Of a stretch of DNA of 14,194 nt, positions 6,904 through 13,845 are shown piece by piece. The notes below the pieces were generated by a model. That model saw only the letters and a list, made by a program, of their open reading frames with translations, did not search any database and was not told the origin of the DNA. The DNA comes from Chloroflexi bacterium RBG_16_56_11 (GTDB taxonomy: Bacteria; Chloroflexota; Dehalococcoidia; Dehalococcoidales; RBG-16-60-22). Made by a program: the position numbers and the translations under genes. Location of the stretch: the NCBI GenBank assembly GCA_001796865.1, contig MGNQ01000055.1, positions 26,713-40,906 of the forward strand, written 5' to 3'. The first letter of the stretch is position 1; every line of letters begins with the position of its first letter.

Positions 6904-7940
6904 CACTTCTTCCTGGCCAGGTAGATATCGGCCTCGAGCATGACGGAGTCCCGGTAGTAATGATGGACGAAATAGAGGTTCCCGTCTTTGTCCAGGGTGG
7001 GCTCCCCGGCGAACTGCGAAATAATCAGCCCGGGCGCCGTCCATTCGCCATCGACCTTTTTCGCGCGGAACACCGCCGGACTGCCAAGGTATGTCCGGTT
7101 AAACCAGAGCTCGCCGCCGTCAGGGGAGATGTACGGCCAGCCCTCGGTCTCCGCCGTGTTGACCGCCTCGATATTCTGCGGCTCCTGCCATTTCCCGCCC
7201 ACTTCCCGGGTGACCCAGATATCGTAACCGCCTTTTCCCCCGGAGCGCGAAGAGTGGTAATAGACTTCTTTACCATCGGAAGTGATATGCAACTCCCCCA
7301 CCTCGAAGCTGGCCGGGAAGAGATCGCCGGCGAATTTCCAGTTACGCCACTCCCCGTCGAGAAGCTCGGCGGTGAACCAGTTGATGCCGTTGAATCCCGC
7401 CCGCGCCGAGCAGAACCACATTACGTCGCCCTGGACGAACTCACAGCCGTCCAGTGAAATATCGTCGCTCAAAACGACCTTCTCCGGTTCGCTCCAAGCT
7501 CCAGCAACCCGCCGGGTCAGGTATATCCCCGTGACGCCGTCGAGGAGCTGCTTTTCCACGGGGACACGCACGTCCGGCGTGAAGAAGAAATACAGGGCGT
7601 CACCGGTGGGCAGGACGAAAGGCGAGTCCTCGGCCCCGGCCGTGCTGACCGGATAGGGGACCGGCTCGGGTAGCTGGTACTCGTCGGAGTGAAGTACCGG
7701 CGGGAATAAGTCCGTCCCAGGCGTCATCTTGACGACGTCCGCGGGTATCGCCCGGTGCCTGTCCGCCGGGTTGATTCTGGTCGGGGTGCTGGCGCCTGCG
7801 GCGGGAAGCGACGTCGTCGTCGTTACCGGTAGTCCGTTTGACTCTGGAGAGGCAGAGCTATCCGGTTGGCAGGAGGCCAGGAAAAAGAAAACCCCCATCA
7901 TGAACAAAATGATCATGCCCTGGATAGATGACATCTTCAT
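6903..7940 (-). CDS. Secreted lipoprotein with PD40-type beta-propeller repeats
   Basis: This 345-residue protein has a signal peptide of hydrophobic residues 8-22 ending in the lipobox LASC, so Cys24 should be lipidated. A low-complexity Ser/Thr/Pro linker runs to about residue 60. The propeller region contains blade motifs such as SPFVLPTGDALYFF, ITSDGKEVYYHSSR, YISPDGGELWFN and LDKDGNLYFVH. Tandem phrases like GAWSEPEKV, GKWQEPQNI and GEWTAPGLI occur between blades at regular distances, typical of secreted propellers that recur in OmpA-associated and surface proteins. It is the first gene of a two-gene unit; the partner at 5869-6903 has a related architecture, suggesting old duplication or a paired complex. 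The start at ATG 7940 has only a weak ribosome site; an in-frame ATG lies two codons later. The ligand is unknown. Confidence 0.78.
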   Translation of the reverse strand: MKMSSIQGMIILFMMGVFFFLASCQPDSSASPESNGLPVTTTTSLPAAGASTPTRINPADRHRAIPADVVKMTPGTDLFPPVLHSDEYQLPEPVPYPVSTAGAEDSPFVLPTGDALYFFFTPDVRVPVEKQLLDGVTGIYLTRRVAGAWSEPEKVVLSDDISLDGCEFVQGDVMWFCSARAGFNGINWFTAELLDGEWRNWKFAGDLFPASFEVGELHITSDGKEVYYHSSRSGGKGGYDIWVTREVGGKWQEPQNIEAVNTAETEGWPYISPDGGELWFNRTYLGSPAVFRAKKVDGEWTAPGLIISQFAGEPTLDKDGNLYFVHHYYRDSVMLEADIYLARKK

Positions 7941-7973
7941 TTTGAGACTATCCGCTGCCGGAGAGTCGTAGTA

Positions 7974-7982
7974 ATTCTAGCA
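7974..7982 (-). promoter_or_regulatory. Extended -10 promoter of the lipoprotein gene pair
   Basis: The minus strand reads TGC-TAGAAT at 7982-7974, an extended -10 with five of six bases matching TATAAT. The -35 position at 17-bp spacing (TTAGTC) is poor. Transcription would begin near 7967, about 27 bases before ATG 7940. It lies just downstream of the terminator at 8016-8047, so the lipoprotein pair should be transcribed separately from the coiled-coil gene. Confidence 0.4.
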
Positions 7983-8015
7983 TACTGGCAGTCCACGACT
8001 AAATAACGGGGCAAG

Positions 8016-8047
8016 CAAAACAAAGGGGGAGCCGCAACGCTCCCCCT
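8016..8047 (-). terminator. Rho-independent terminator of the coiled-coil protein gene
   Basis: A perfect 9-bp stem pairs AGGGGGAGC (8024-8032) with GCTCCCCCT (8039-8047) over a six-base loop. Read on the minus strand, the hairpin is followed by TTTGTTTT. It lies 27 bp after the stop codon of the gene ending at 8074 and is oriented to end that transcript. Confidence 0.85.
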
Positions 8048-8073
8048 GCTTGGTTCCGGGCCTGTTTTTTTGT

Positions 8074-8595
8074 TTATCTGGTCATCCTGGAATAGATATT
8101 CCAGGCCTGTTCCATGTTCTCGTCGCGCTGTTTCCAGATTTTTTCCAGCATTTCCTGGCGCTCGCGGGCGGCCTGGGACACGGCTTCGTCATGGTCTTTT
8201 TCCGCCGCTTCGTTGTCGCTCTTAAAGGACTCCTCGGCTTCTCTGACGGCCGCTTCCCTGGCCTCCGCGACCCTGGAGAAGGCTTCCTCGCGACGTTTCG
8301 CGGACTTCGCTACGGCGGCATCGAAAGAATCGTGGGCCCTCTTCTCGGCACGCTGGGAGGCCTGGTTGACCAGGATTTCATTTTCGTGATAAGCCCTCTC
8401 GACCTGCTGCCGGGCTTCGACATAAGCCGAGTAGGTCTTTTCCATCTGGTTCATGGACATATCGAGGGGGCTGGCCGATTTTTCTTCACGCTCCGGCATT
8501 TTTTCTCCGCCCATCATGCCGGGCGTCTCTTCGATCATAACTGTTTTTATTCTACCGTGCGCCTTTTTATTTTTCTGGACCGTGCCTATGACCAT
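8074..8595 (-). CDS. Charged coiled-coil protein of unknown function
   Basis: I do not recognise a family. The 173-residue product has no cysteine, no signal peptide and no membrane segment. Residues 1-45 are Met/Lys/Glu-rich and look unstructured. Residues 50-165 are almost wholly Glu, Lys, Arg, Ala, Gln and Asp, with regular small hydrophobics, predicting a single long alpha-helical coiled coil. Aromatic residues recur along it (Tyr55, Tyr58, Tyr69, Phe91, Phe106, Phe124, Trp154, Trp165), perhaps marking contacts between helices. Composition alone resembles ATP-synthase b-subunit stalks or filament-like proteins, but that is not evidence of homology. ATG 8595 is supported by AAGGAG about seven bases upstream; an in-frame ATG at codon 20 lacks a ribosome site. 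It is a single-gene unit with its own terminator, divergent from the ABC exporter operon, which may share its control region. Confidence 0.7.
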   Translation of the reverse strand: MVIGTVQKNKKAHGRIKTVMIEETPGMMGGEKMPEREEKSASPLDMSMNQMEKTYSAYVEARQQVERAYHENEILVNQASQRAEKRAHDSFDAAVAKSAKRREEAFSRVAEAREAAVREAEESFKSDNEAAEKDHDEAVSQAARERQEMLEKIWKQRDENMEQAWNIYSRMTR

Positions 8596-8645
8596 AGTAC
8601 TATCTCCTTTTATTTTTACTCTAATAACATAAAGAAATATAGTTG

Positions 8646-8651
8646 ATTATA
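8646..8651 (-). promoter_or_regulatory. Likely -10 box for the coiled-coil gene
   Basis: A perfect TATAAT is present on the minus strand at 8651-8646, about 50 bp before ATG 8595. No good -35 hexamer is found at 16-18 bp. A short interrupted palindrome, GGGT-ATTA-ACCC (8665-8676), overlaps the -35 zone and could be a regulator site. Because the region is AT-rich, a chance match is possible. Confidence 0.35.
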
Positions 8652-8821
8652 TTAAAACGGTAATGGGTATTAACCCTCATTTTCATAGCATGATAACCCG
8701 CAAATTTCGTATCGACCGGATAGCCCGTTCCCGTTGTTATCAAGGAAAGGTACGGCCGGTTTTCAACTCTGAGCGTAAACCTGTGACAACCAGATGCCAG
8801 TAAAACTCACTGTTTTTATAC

Positions 8822-8851
8822 TTGACGGGAGTGTGAAAAAAGTAATATAAT
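8822..8851 (+). promoter_or_regulatory. Sigma70-type promoter of the ABC exporter operon
   Basis: TTGACG at 8822-8827 and TATAAT at 8846-8851 are separated by 18 bp, a near-consensus housekeeping promoter. Transcription should begin near 8858 and leave a leader of about 38 bases before ATG 8896. The rest of the 300-bp gap 8596-8895 between the divergent genes is AT-rich and holds the oppositely directed -10 box near 8646; I see no other gene in it. Confidence 0.75.
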
Positions 8852-8895
8852 ATATCACGTTATATCGGAATGATTTGTTGCCATAAACTGTATCT

Positions 8896-10647
8896 ATGAA
8901 AACCGTATTCAGAATCATCGGCTTCGTGCAAAAATACTGGTTCATGCTGCTCCTGGCCTTTTTATGCATCGTCATCGGCACGGGATTCAGCATCATTGTT
9001 CCCCGTATGCTCGGCGACGGCATTGATACCGTCATCGGCATGGGACAGCGTCAAATGGTTGTTGTAGCGGCAGTGGTCATTGTCGCCGCCAGCTCCCTCA
9101 GGGGGTTCGCCGGCTACGGCCAGCGGTATTTCGCCGAGGTCGTCGCCCAGAAAGTATCCTACAATATCAGAAACGCCCTCTACGAACGTTTGCAGAGGTT
9201 GAGTTTTGCCTTCCACGATAAGAACCAGACCGGCCAGCTCATGTCCCGCGCCACGGTGGATGTGGAGGCCACGCGCATGTTCTTCGCCCTGGGGCTGCTC
9301 GGCATGGCCCAGGTTGTGATTATGTTTATCGGGGTGGCCTACATGCTCCTGGCGATAAACTGGAAGCTGGGGCTGATGACTCTGGCCTTTGTCGTCCCGG
9401 TAGCCTGGCTGGCGGCCACCTTCGGCAGCCGTATCCGCCCTATCTGGCTCAAGGTGCAGGCGGAGATGGGTTTCATGGGCAATACCCTGGAGGAGAGCCT
9501 TTCCGGCGTCAGCGTCGTGAAGGCGTTTTCCCACCAGGAAGAGGATAGCCGGAAATTCGCCGTCCAGGCGCAGAGTCTCTACGACGAACAGATGGAAGGC
9601 GCCCGCCTCATGTCCGTCAATATGCCGACCATGGTGCTGGCCATCAGCCTGCCGACCATCCTCATTCTGTGGTACGGGGGTCGCCAGGTAATCGCCGGCA
9701 CCATGACCGTGGGACAGATCACCCAGTTTATCCTCCTGGTGGCCATGCTTATGATGCCGATACGCCGTCTGGGCATGATGGTCAACCTCTTTTCCCGGAC
9801 CGCCTCCGCCGGTCAACGTATCCTGGAAGTTCTGGACACGGAATCGGACGTCAGGGAGAAGCCGGGAGCTATCGACCTGGGTAAGGTCGAAGGCCGGGTT
9901 ACCTTCGAGAATGTCAGCTTCAGCTATGATACCCTCGGCCCGGCGCTGAAAAACGTCAGCTTCGAGGTAAAGCCGGGACAGCTTGTCGCGCTGCTGGGAC
10001 GTTCCGGCAGCGGCAAGAGCACCATCGCCAACCTGCTCGCCAGGTTCTATGATGTCAGCGGCGGCAGGATACTTATCGACGGCAAGGATATCCGCGATGT
10101 CACGCTTTCCTCCCTGCGCAAGAACGTCGTCACCGCGCAGCAGGACGTGTTCCTGTTTTCCGCTACTATCCGCGAGAACATCGCCTACGGCGCCCGGGAC
10201 GCCAGCATGGACCGCATCATCGAAGTGGCCAGGGCTGCCTACCTTCACGATTTCATCAAGGCCCTGCCCCAGGGCTACGAGACCTGGGTGGGGGAGCGCG
10301 GCGATACCCTCTCCGGTGGCGAGAAACAGCGACTGTCTATCGCCCGGACGCTGCTGGTAGACCCGAAAATCCTCATCCTTGACGACTCCACCGCCAGCGT
10401 GGACGCCCAGACGGAGAAGCTTATCCGCCAGGCCCTGGACAGGCTCATCAAAGGCCGAACAACGTTCATCATCACGCACCGATTGCCCATTATACAGAAC
10501 GCCGACCTTATTCTCGTGCTTGAAGACGGTCATCTGGTGGAGAAAGGCAAGCACGACGAGCTTGTTGCCCGGGAGGGCGCCTATAAAGAGGTCTACGAAT
10601 CACAGCTTCTGGTGCACCAGGATTCCGAAGAAAGCCTGGTTGATTAA
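8896..10647 (+). CDS. ABC exporter half-transporter, subunit with degenerate ATPase site
   Basis: This 583-residue protein has the type I (MsbA-like) exporter layout: six transmembrane helices in residues 1-310, then a nucleotide-binding domain. Walker A is GRSGSGKST (368-376), the Q-loop region is TAQQDVFLFSATIRENIAYG, the signature is LSGGE (472-476), Walker B ends Asp496-Asp497, and the switch is THRL. At 497 the usual catalytic Glu is Asp, the hallmark of the weak-site subunit of heterodimeric exporters such as TM287/288 or BmrCD. An in-frame stop at 8884-8886 limits the start to ATG 8896, which has no obvious Shine-Dalgarno sequence. The partner gene begins 9 bp after its stop codon. The complex would sit in the cytoplasmic membrane and expel lipids, drugs or peptides; the substrate cannot be told from sequence. 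Confidence 0.93.
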   Translation: MKTVFRIIGFVQKYWFMLLLAFLCIVIGTGFSIIVPRMLGDGIDTVIGMGQRQMVVVAAVVIVAASSLRGFAGYGQRYFAEVVAQKVSYNIRNALYERLQRLSFAFHDKNQTGQLMSRATVDVEATRMFFALGLLGMAQVVIMFIGVAYMLLAINWKLGLMTLAFVVPVAWLAATFGSRIRPIWLKVQAEMGFMGNTLEESLSGVSVVKAFSHQEEDSRKFAVQAQSLYDEQMEGARLMSVNMPTMVLAISLPTILILWYGGRQVIAGTMTVGQITQFILLVAMLMMPIRRLGMMVNLFSRTASAGQRILEVLDTESDVREKPGAIDLGKVEGRVTFENVSFSYDTLGPALKNVSFEVKPGQLVALLGRSGSGKSTIANLLARFYDVSGGRILIDGKDIRDVTLSSLRKNVVTAQQDVFLFSATIRENIAYGARDASMDRIIEVARAAYLHDFIKALPQGYETWVGERGDTLSGGEKQRLSIARTLLVDPKILILDDSTASVDAQTEKLIRQALDRLIKGRTTFIITHRLPIIQNADLILVLEDGHLVEKGKHDELVAREGAYKEVYESQLLVHQDSEESLVD

Positions 10648-10656
10648 GGAGTTATC

Positions 10657-12492
10657 ATGTTTCACGGAGGCATGGGAGGAGGTTTCCACCGCGGCCCCGG
10701 CGGGCCGGGCGGACCCGGCGGCCGCTTCGACTCCGACGAGGTGCTGGGTAAAATCTACGACAGCCGGGTCATCGCCCGGCTGCCGCGGTACCTGCTGCCT
10801 GTAAAAAGGTGGATAAGCCTCGGGGCGGGTGGCATGCTCATCCGTACCCTCACCACCCTGGCCACGCCCTATCTCATCAGCGTCGCTACTGACAATATCG
10901 TGAAAGGCAACCTCGGCGGACTTAACATTGTCGTTTTATTTCTCGTCGGCATTGCGCTGGTGATGTGGGTGGGACAGTACGCGGAAAACCTTTATCTTTC
11001 CTATGCCGGCCAGAAGATAATCTACCGGATGCGCACCGAGCTTTTCTCCCATCTCCACCGCCTTTCACTGAGTTTCTTCGATACGCACCAGGTGGGTAAG
11101 CTCATGTCCCGCGTGCAGAATGACGTGCAGCAGGTGCAGGAGCTCGTCACGCAGGGTATTCTGGCGCTCATCACCAGCCTCCTCACGCTGGTGGGTATTA
11201 CCATCATCATGATTACGATGAACTGGCGGCTGGGCTTAATCATGCTGATTATTGTCCCCGTCATGGTCTTTTTAATCTGGGTGTGGCAGAAATACGCCCG
11301 GCAGGCCTTCATCCGTGTGAGACGGGCCATCGCCACGGTCAACTCCCAGCTTCAGGAGGACCTTTCCGGCGTCAGGGTCGTGCAGAGCCTTTCCCGGGAA
11401 AATGAGAACATGGGTCAGTTCGACCAGGTCAACCGGGCCCACCTCGACGCCAATGTTACCGCGGTGAGGCTGGAGGCGCTGATGATGCCCATGGTGAACA
11501 TTCTCACCGGCGTGTCTTTCGCCGTCGTCATTATCGTGGGCGGCTTCCAGGTGCTGGACGGGGCCATGAGCATCGGGTTTTTAATCGGCTTCCTCATGTA
11601 CGTCCAGCGTTTCTTCGAGCCCGTCCTGGAGCTATCCATGCAATATACTGAGCTCCAGCGGGCGATGGCCTCCGGGGCGCGCATCTTCGAGTTGCTCGAC
11701 GTCCGGCCTGATATTGAGGACCGGCCCGGTGCCATCGAGCTCCCCCCGGTGAAGGGGGAGGTCAGGTTCCGTGATGTCAACTTCGGCTACGAGCCCGGTG
11801 AGTATGTCCTCCACGATATCAATCTGACTATTAGACCGGGAGAGACCGTGGCCATCGTTGGCCAGACGGGGTCGGGCAAGAGCAGCCTGGTCAACCTTAT
11901 CGCCCGTTTCTACGAGGTGGAAAAAGGCGAGGTGACCGTGGACGGACACGATGTCCGCTCGGTAACGCAGCAGTCGTTAAGGCGCCAGATAGGCATCGTA
12001 CCGCAGGACCCCATCCTCTTTTCCGGCAGCGTCGCCGAAAACATCACCTATGGCCGGAAAGAGGCCACGCGCGATGAGGTCATCGAGGTGGCGAAGATGG
12101 TGGGCGCCCATAGCTTCATCAGCCGGATGGAGAAGGACTACGACGCCCCGGTCGGGCAGCGGGGTGGCAACCTCAGCGCCGGTCAGCGCCAACTTATCTG
12201 CCTGGCCCGCGCCATCGTCGCCGACCCGCGTATCCTGATACTGGACGAAGCGACGTCTAATGTGGACACTCATACCGAGCGTATTATGCAGCGGGCCCTG
12301 CGCAAACTGACATCAGGGCGCACCTGCCTGACCATCGCCCACCGGCTTTCCACTGTCACCGGCGCCGACCGTATTATCGTGCTTGATAAAGGCAGGATAG
12401 TTGAGGAAGGCTCCCACCAGCAACTGCTGGACAAGCGCGGGCTTTATCACGCCATGTTCCAGACACTGAGCTCGCCTGGTCTGCCAGCCTAG
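10657..12492 (+). CDS. ABC exporter half-transporter, subunit with catalytic glutamate
   Basis: The product has 611 residues, with the same six-helix plus nucleotide-binding domain layout as its upstream partner. Walker A is GQTGSGKSS (402-410), the Q-loop region begins VPQDPILFSG, the signature is LSAGQ (506-510, with Ala in place of the second-position Gly of LSGGQ), Walker B ends Asp530-Glu531 and the switch is AHRL. Glu531 is the normal catalytic base. Combining this Walker site with the intact LSGGE of the partner gives one active site, while the partner's Asp497 with this LSAGQ gives the degenerate one. The N-terminus carries a glycine-rich, His-containing stretch (residues 4-23) before the elbow helix, probably flexible and cytoplasmic. 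An AAGGAG ribosome site overlaps the stop codon of the first gene, implying translational coupling. No adjacent regulator indicates the substrate. Confidence 0.93.
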   Translation: MFHGGMGGGFHRGPGGPGGPGGRFDSDEVLGKIYDSRVIARLPRYLLPVKRWISLGAGGMLIRTLTTLATPYLISVATDNIVKGNLGGLNIVVLFLVGIALVMWVGQYAENLYLSYAGQKIIYRMRTELFSHLHRLSLSFFDTHQVGKLMSRVQNDVQQVQELVTQGILALITSLLTLVGITIIMITMNWRLGLIMLIIVPVMVFLIWVWQKYARQAFIRVRRAIATVNSQLQEDLSGVRVVQSLSRENENMGQFDQVNRAHLDANVTAVRLEALMMPMVNILTGVSFAVVIIVGGFQVLDGAMSIGFLIGFLMYVQRFFEPVLELSMQYTELQRAMASGARIFELLDVRPDIEDRPGAIELPPVKGEVRFRDVNFGYEPGEYVLHDINLTIRPGETVAIVGQTGSGKSSLVNLIARFYEVEKGEVTVDGHDVRSVTQQSLRRQIGIVPQDPILFSGSVAENITYGRKEATRDEVIEVAKMVGAHSFISRMEKDYDAPVGQRGGNLSAGQRQLICLARAIVADPRILILDEATSNVDTHTERIMQRALRKLTSGRTCLTIAHRLSTVTGADRIIVLDKGRIVEEGSHQQLLDKRGLYHAMFQTLSSPGLPA

Positions 12493-12510
12493 CGGGTTTT
12501 ATTTTAAAAT

Positions 12511-12880
12511 ACCATACCGACGGAAGTCGGTATCCAGGTAGACAGATGTGGATAACCACTACGTCTATATATTGGCGAGTAAACGTAATGGGACGCTGTA
12601 TATAGGCGTTACTAACGACCTTATGCGCCGGGTTTATGAGCATAAAAATAATTTTGTCAAGGGATTTACCAGAAAATATGGTGTTCATACTCTCGTATAT
12701 TTCGAGCAATGCGATAGTTTCGATTCCGCGCTAAGCAGGGAAAAACAAATTAAAGAGTGGAAAAGAAAATGGAAACTGGAATTGATAGAAAAGGTAAATC
12801 CTTTATGGCAAGACCTTTATCAGGAGCTCATCGCTGGCAGATAAGGCAATATATCTGGATTCCGGTTTTCACCGGAATGG
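12511..12880. mobile_element. Hairpin-flanked element carrying a GIY-YIG nuclease gene
   Basis: The left hairpin pairs ATACCGAC (12514-12521) with GTCGGTAT (12526-12533) over a GGAA loop; the right hairpin pairs ATTCCGGT (12859-12866) with ACCGGAAT (12871-12878) over a TTTC loop. Both are related to the hairpins at 911-975 in the same order and orientation, but here they are 320 bp apart and enclose one nuclease gene. Relative to the other copy, the innermost right-stem pair is T-A in place of C-G, a compensatory change. The enclosed DNA is AT-rich: 44 of 120 bases are G or C at 12601-12720. Whether the unit moves is inferred. The left hairpin also lies just after the ABC operon stop codon, but lacks the T tract of a terminator. 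Confidence 0.65.
12548..12844 (+). CDS. Small GIY-YIG domain nuclease
   Basis: This 98-residue single-domain protein has the GIY-YIG fold pattern: YVYIL at 5-9, LYIG at 17-20, Arg27 in the following helix (RRVYEH), and Glu65 in the REKQIKEWKR helix. In the family these tyrosines, the Arg and the Glu build the single metal site that cuts one DNA strand. At this size it resembles the stand-alone YhbQ/UPF0213-type proteins, not UvrC or homing endonucleases, which carry additional domains. The start is GTG 12548; no good ribosome site is seen. The gene is much richer in A and T than its neighbours and is enclosed by repeat hairpins, both signs of transfer. It may act on the hairpins that flank it, but this is inference from arrangement only. 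Confidence 0.88.
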   Translation: MDNHYVYILASKRNGTLYIGVTNDLMRRVYEHKNNFVKGFTRKYGVHTLVYFEQCDSFDSALSREKQIKEWKRKWKLELIEKVNPLWQDLYQELIAGR

Positions 12881-12904
12881 AATGCAAATTAGGTTATAGA
12901 TACA

Positions 12905-13738
12905 TTATTTCTTGACCGTTAAAATAATATGGCTGCCACTGTTCACCAGGCCGGGGTCGTGATTGAGTCTACGTTCCAGTTCGACCAGCGTTGACCATGC
13001 GGACGGATTTGAAGCTATTACTTCTACCTTGGGTAATATTTCTGGTATCGTAACATTAGACCCTGCTATTTCCAGCGTCTGGCAATCCTTGAAAAGGGTC
13101 GGCAATTCTTCGGCCGTAAACAGGTGCATCGTGTTCGTCCTCCGGGAAGGAAAACCCGGAAGGTCGCCCGTATCCAGCGCCGACCATATTACTGCGCTTC
13201 CCTGGTCAGAACCTCTGGATTCCTCGAGTGCAGCCAATCCAGGCTGTCGTGCCAGGTATAATATACCTCCGAACCGGCTCATGACGCTGACCAATATGGT
13301 ACCTCCCGGCCGGGTGACTCTCATCAGTTCATAGGCTACTTTTTGCCGTTTTTCGCACACGTATGACAAGGCACCGCCGAAGCAGATTACCATGTCAAAA
13401 TATCCGCCAGGGAATGCAGACAGGTCGCAAATATCGGCTTCGATGAATCGGTCTATCTTTTCGATGAGTCCGGTAGCGGCGATTTTTTCTTTGGCCAGTT
13501 TGAGTTGGCCGTCGGATATATCCAGGACGGTAACGTTTGCTCCCAAACGTACGACAGTAATACTGAATCGGCCCGGCCCGCTGCCGGCATCCAGAACGCG
13601 ATCGCCCGGCTTGATGTAACGCTTGATACAGTCTTCGTGGATGATAGCTTGAAGCCGTCCGTAGGGCGATTCCAGCCGCGTCCATTCGAACTCGCCATAG
13701 GCGTTGTAGAAAGTCCTGGTATACTCAGCGTTGTACAT
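12905..13738 (-). CDS. Class I SAM-dependent methyltransferase
   Basis: The 277-residue protein has the Rossmann-like SAM-binding core: motif I VLDAGSGPGRFS (48-59), the acidic residue after strand 2 at Asp73 (VLDIS), Asp102 in EADICDL, the DMVICFGGALSYV strand (about 115-127), and the post-core RPGGTILVSV strand (143-152). This is the Methyltransf_11/25 group, which contains small-molecule, quinone and antibiotic methyltransferases. The C-terminal part (about 160-277) differs from generic members and probably forms the substrate lid; I cannot name a substrate. The start is ATG 13738, with no ribosome site and a promoter so close that the transcript may be leaderless. It is a single-gene unit, divergent from the hydrolase gene at 13846. 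Cytoplasmic, with no signal peptide. Confidence 0.85.
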   Translation of the reverse strand: MYNAEYTRTFYNAYGEFEWTRLESPYGRLQAIIHEDCIKRYIKPGDRVLDAGSGPGRFSITVVRLGANVTVLDISDGQLKLAKEKIAATGLIEKIDRFIEADICDLSAFPGGYFDMVICFGGALSYVCEKRQKVAYELMRVTRPGGTILVSVMSRFGGILYLARQPGLAALEESRGSDQGSAVIWSALDTGDLPGFPSRRTNTMHLFTAEELPTLFKDCQTLEIAGSNVTIPEILPKVEVIASNPSAWSTLVELERRLNHDPGLVNSGSHIILTVKK

Positions 13739-13746
13739 AATACGGC

Positions 13747-13755
13747 ATTATACCA
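13747..13755 (-). promoter_or_regulatory. Extended -10 promoter of the methyltransferase gene
   Basis: The minus strand reads TGG-TATAAT at 13755-13747, a perfect -10 with the TGn extension; no strong -35 is seen at standard spacing. The expected transcript start, near 13740, is only one to three bases before ATG 13738, so the mRNA would have almost no leader. This agrees with the absence of a Shine-Dalgarno sequence. Confidence 0.55.
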
Positions 13756-13783
13756 TGAATTTTAGCCGAGTAATTACAAGCAC

Positions 13784-13831
13784 TTGACAGGTCAATGGCA
13801 TCCGCTTAAAGTTAAGTGTATTAGCTATAAT
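13784..13831 (+). promoter_or_regulatory. Promoter region of the MBL-fold hydrolase gene
   Basis: A perfect -35 hexamer TTGACA lies at 13784-13789 and a perfect -10 hexamer TATAAT at 13826-13831, but they are 36 bp apart, too far to act as one promoter. TTGACA is 17 bp from a weaker TAAAGT (13807-13812). The TATAAT is 14 bases upstream of ATG 13846, so its transcript would have a short leader of about 7-8 bases that excludes most of the AAAGGGG ribosome site at 13834-13840. The TTGACA/TAAAGT pair, with a start near 13819, keeps that site. One or both may work. Confidence 0.4.
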
Positions 13832-13845
13832 CGAAAGGGGAAACC

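Noticed and set aside
8962..10554. 530-codon open frame antisense to the first ABC gene
   Set aside because: Its translation is His/Asp/Gly-rich without any domain, and the opposite strand carries every ABC exporter motif in order.
12511..12540. Left hairpin as an intrinsic terminator of the ABC operon
   Set aside because: No T tract follows the stem, and the same hairpin occurs at 914-933 in a different context, so it is better explained as part of a repeat.
13784..13831. TTGACA and TATAAT as one consensus promoter
   Set aside because: The 36-bp spacing is too long for a single sigma70 promoter.
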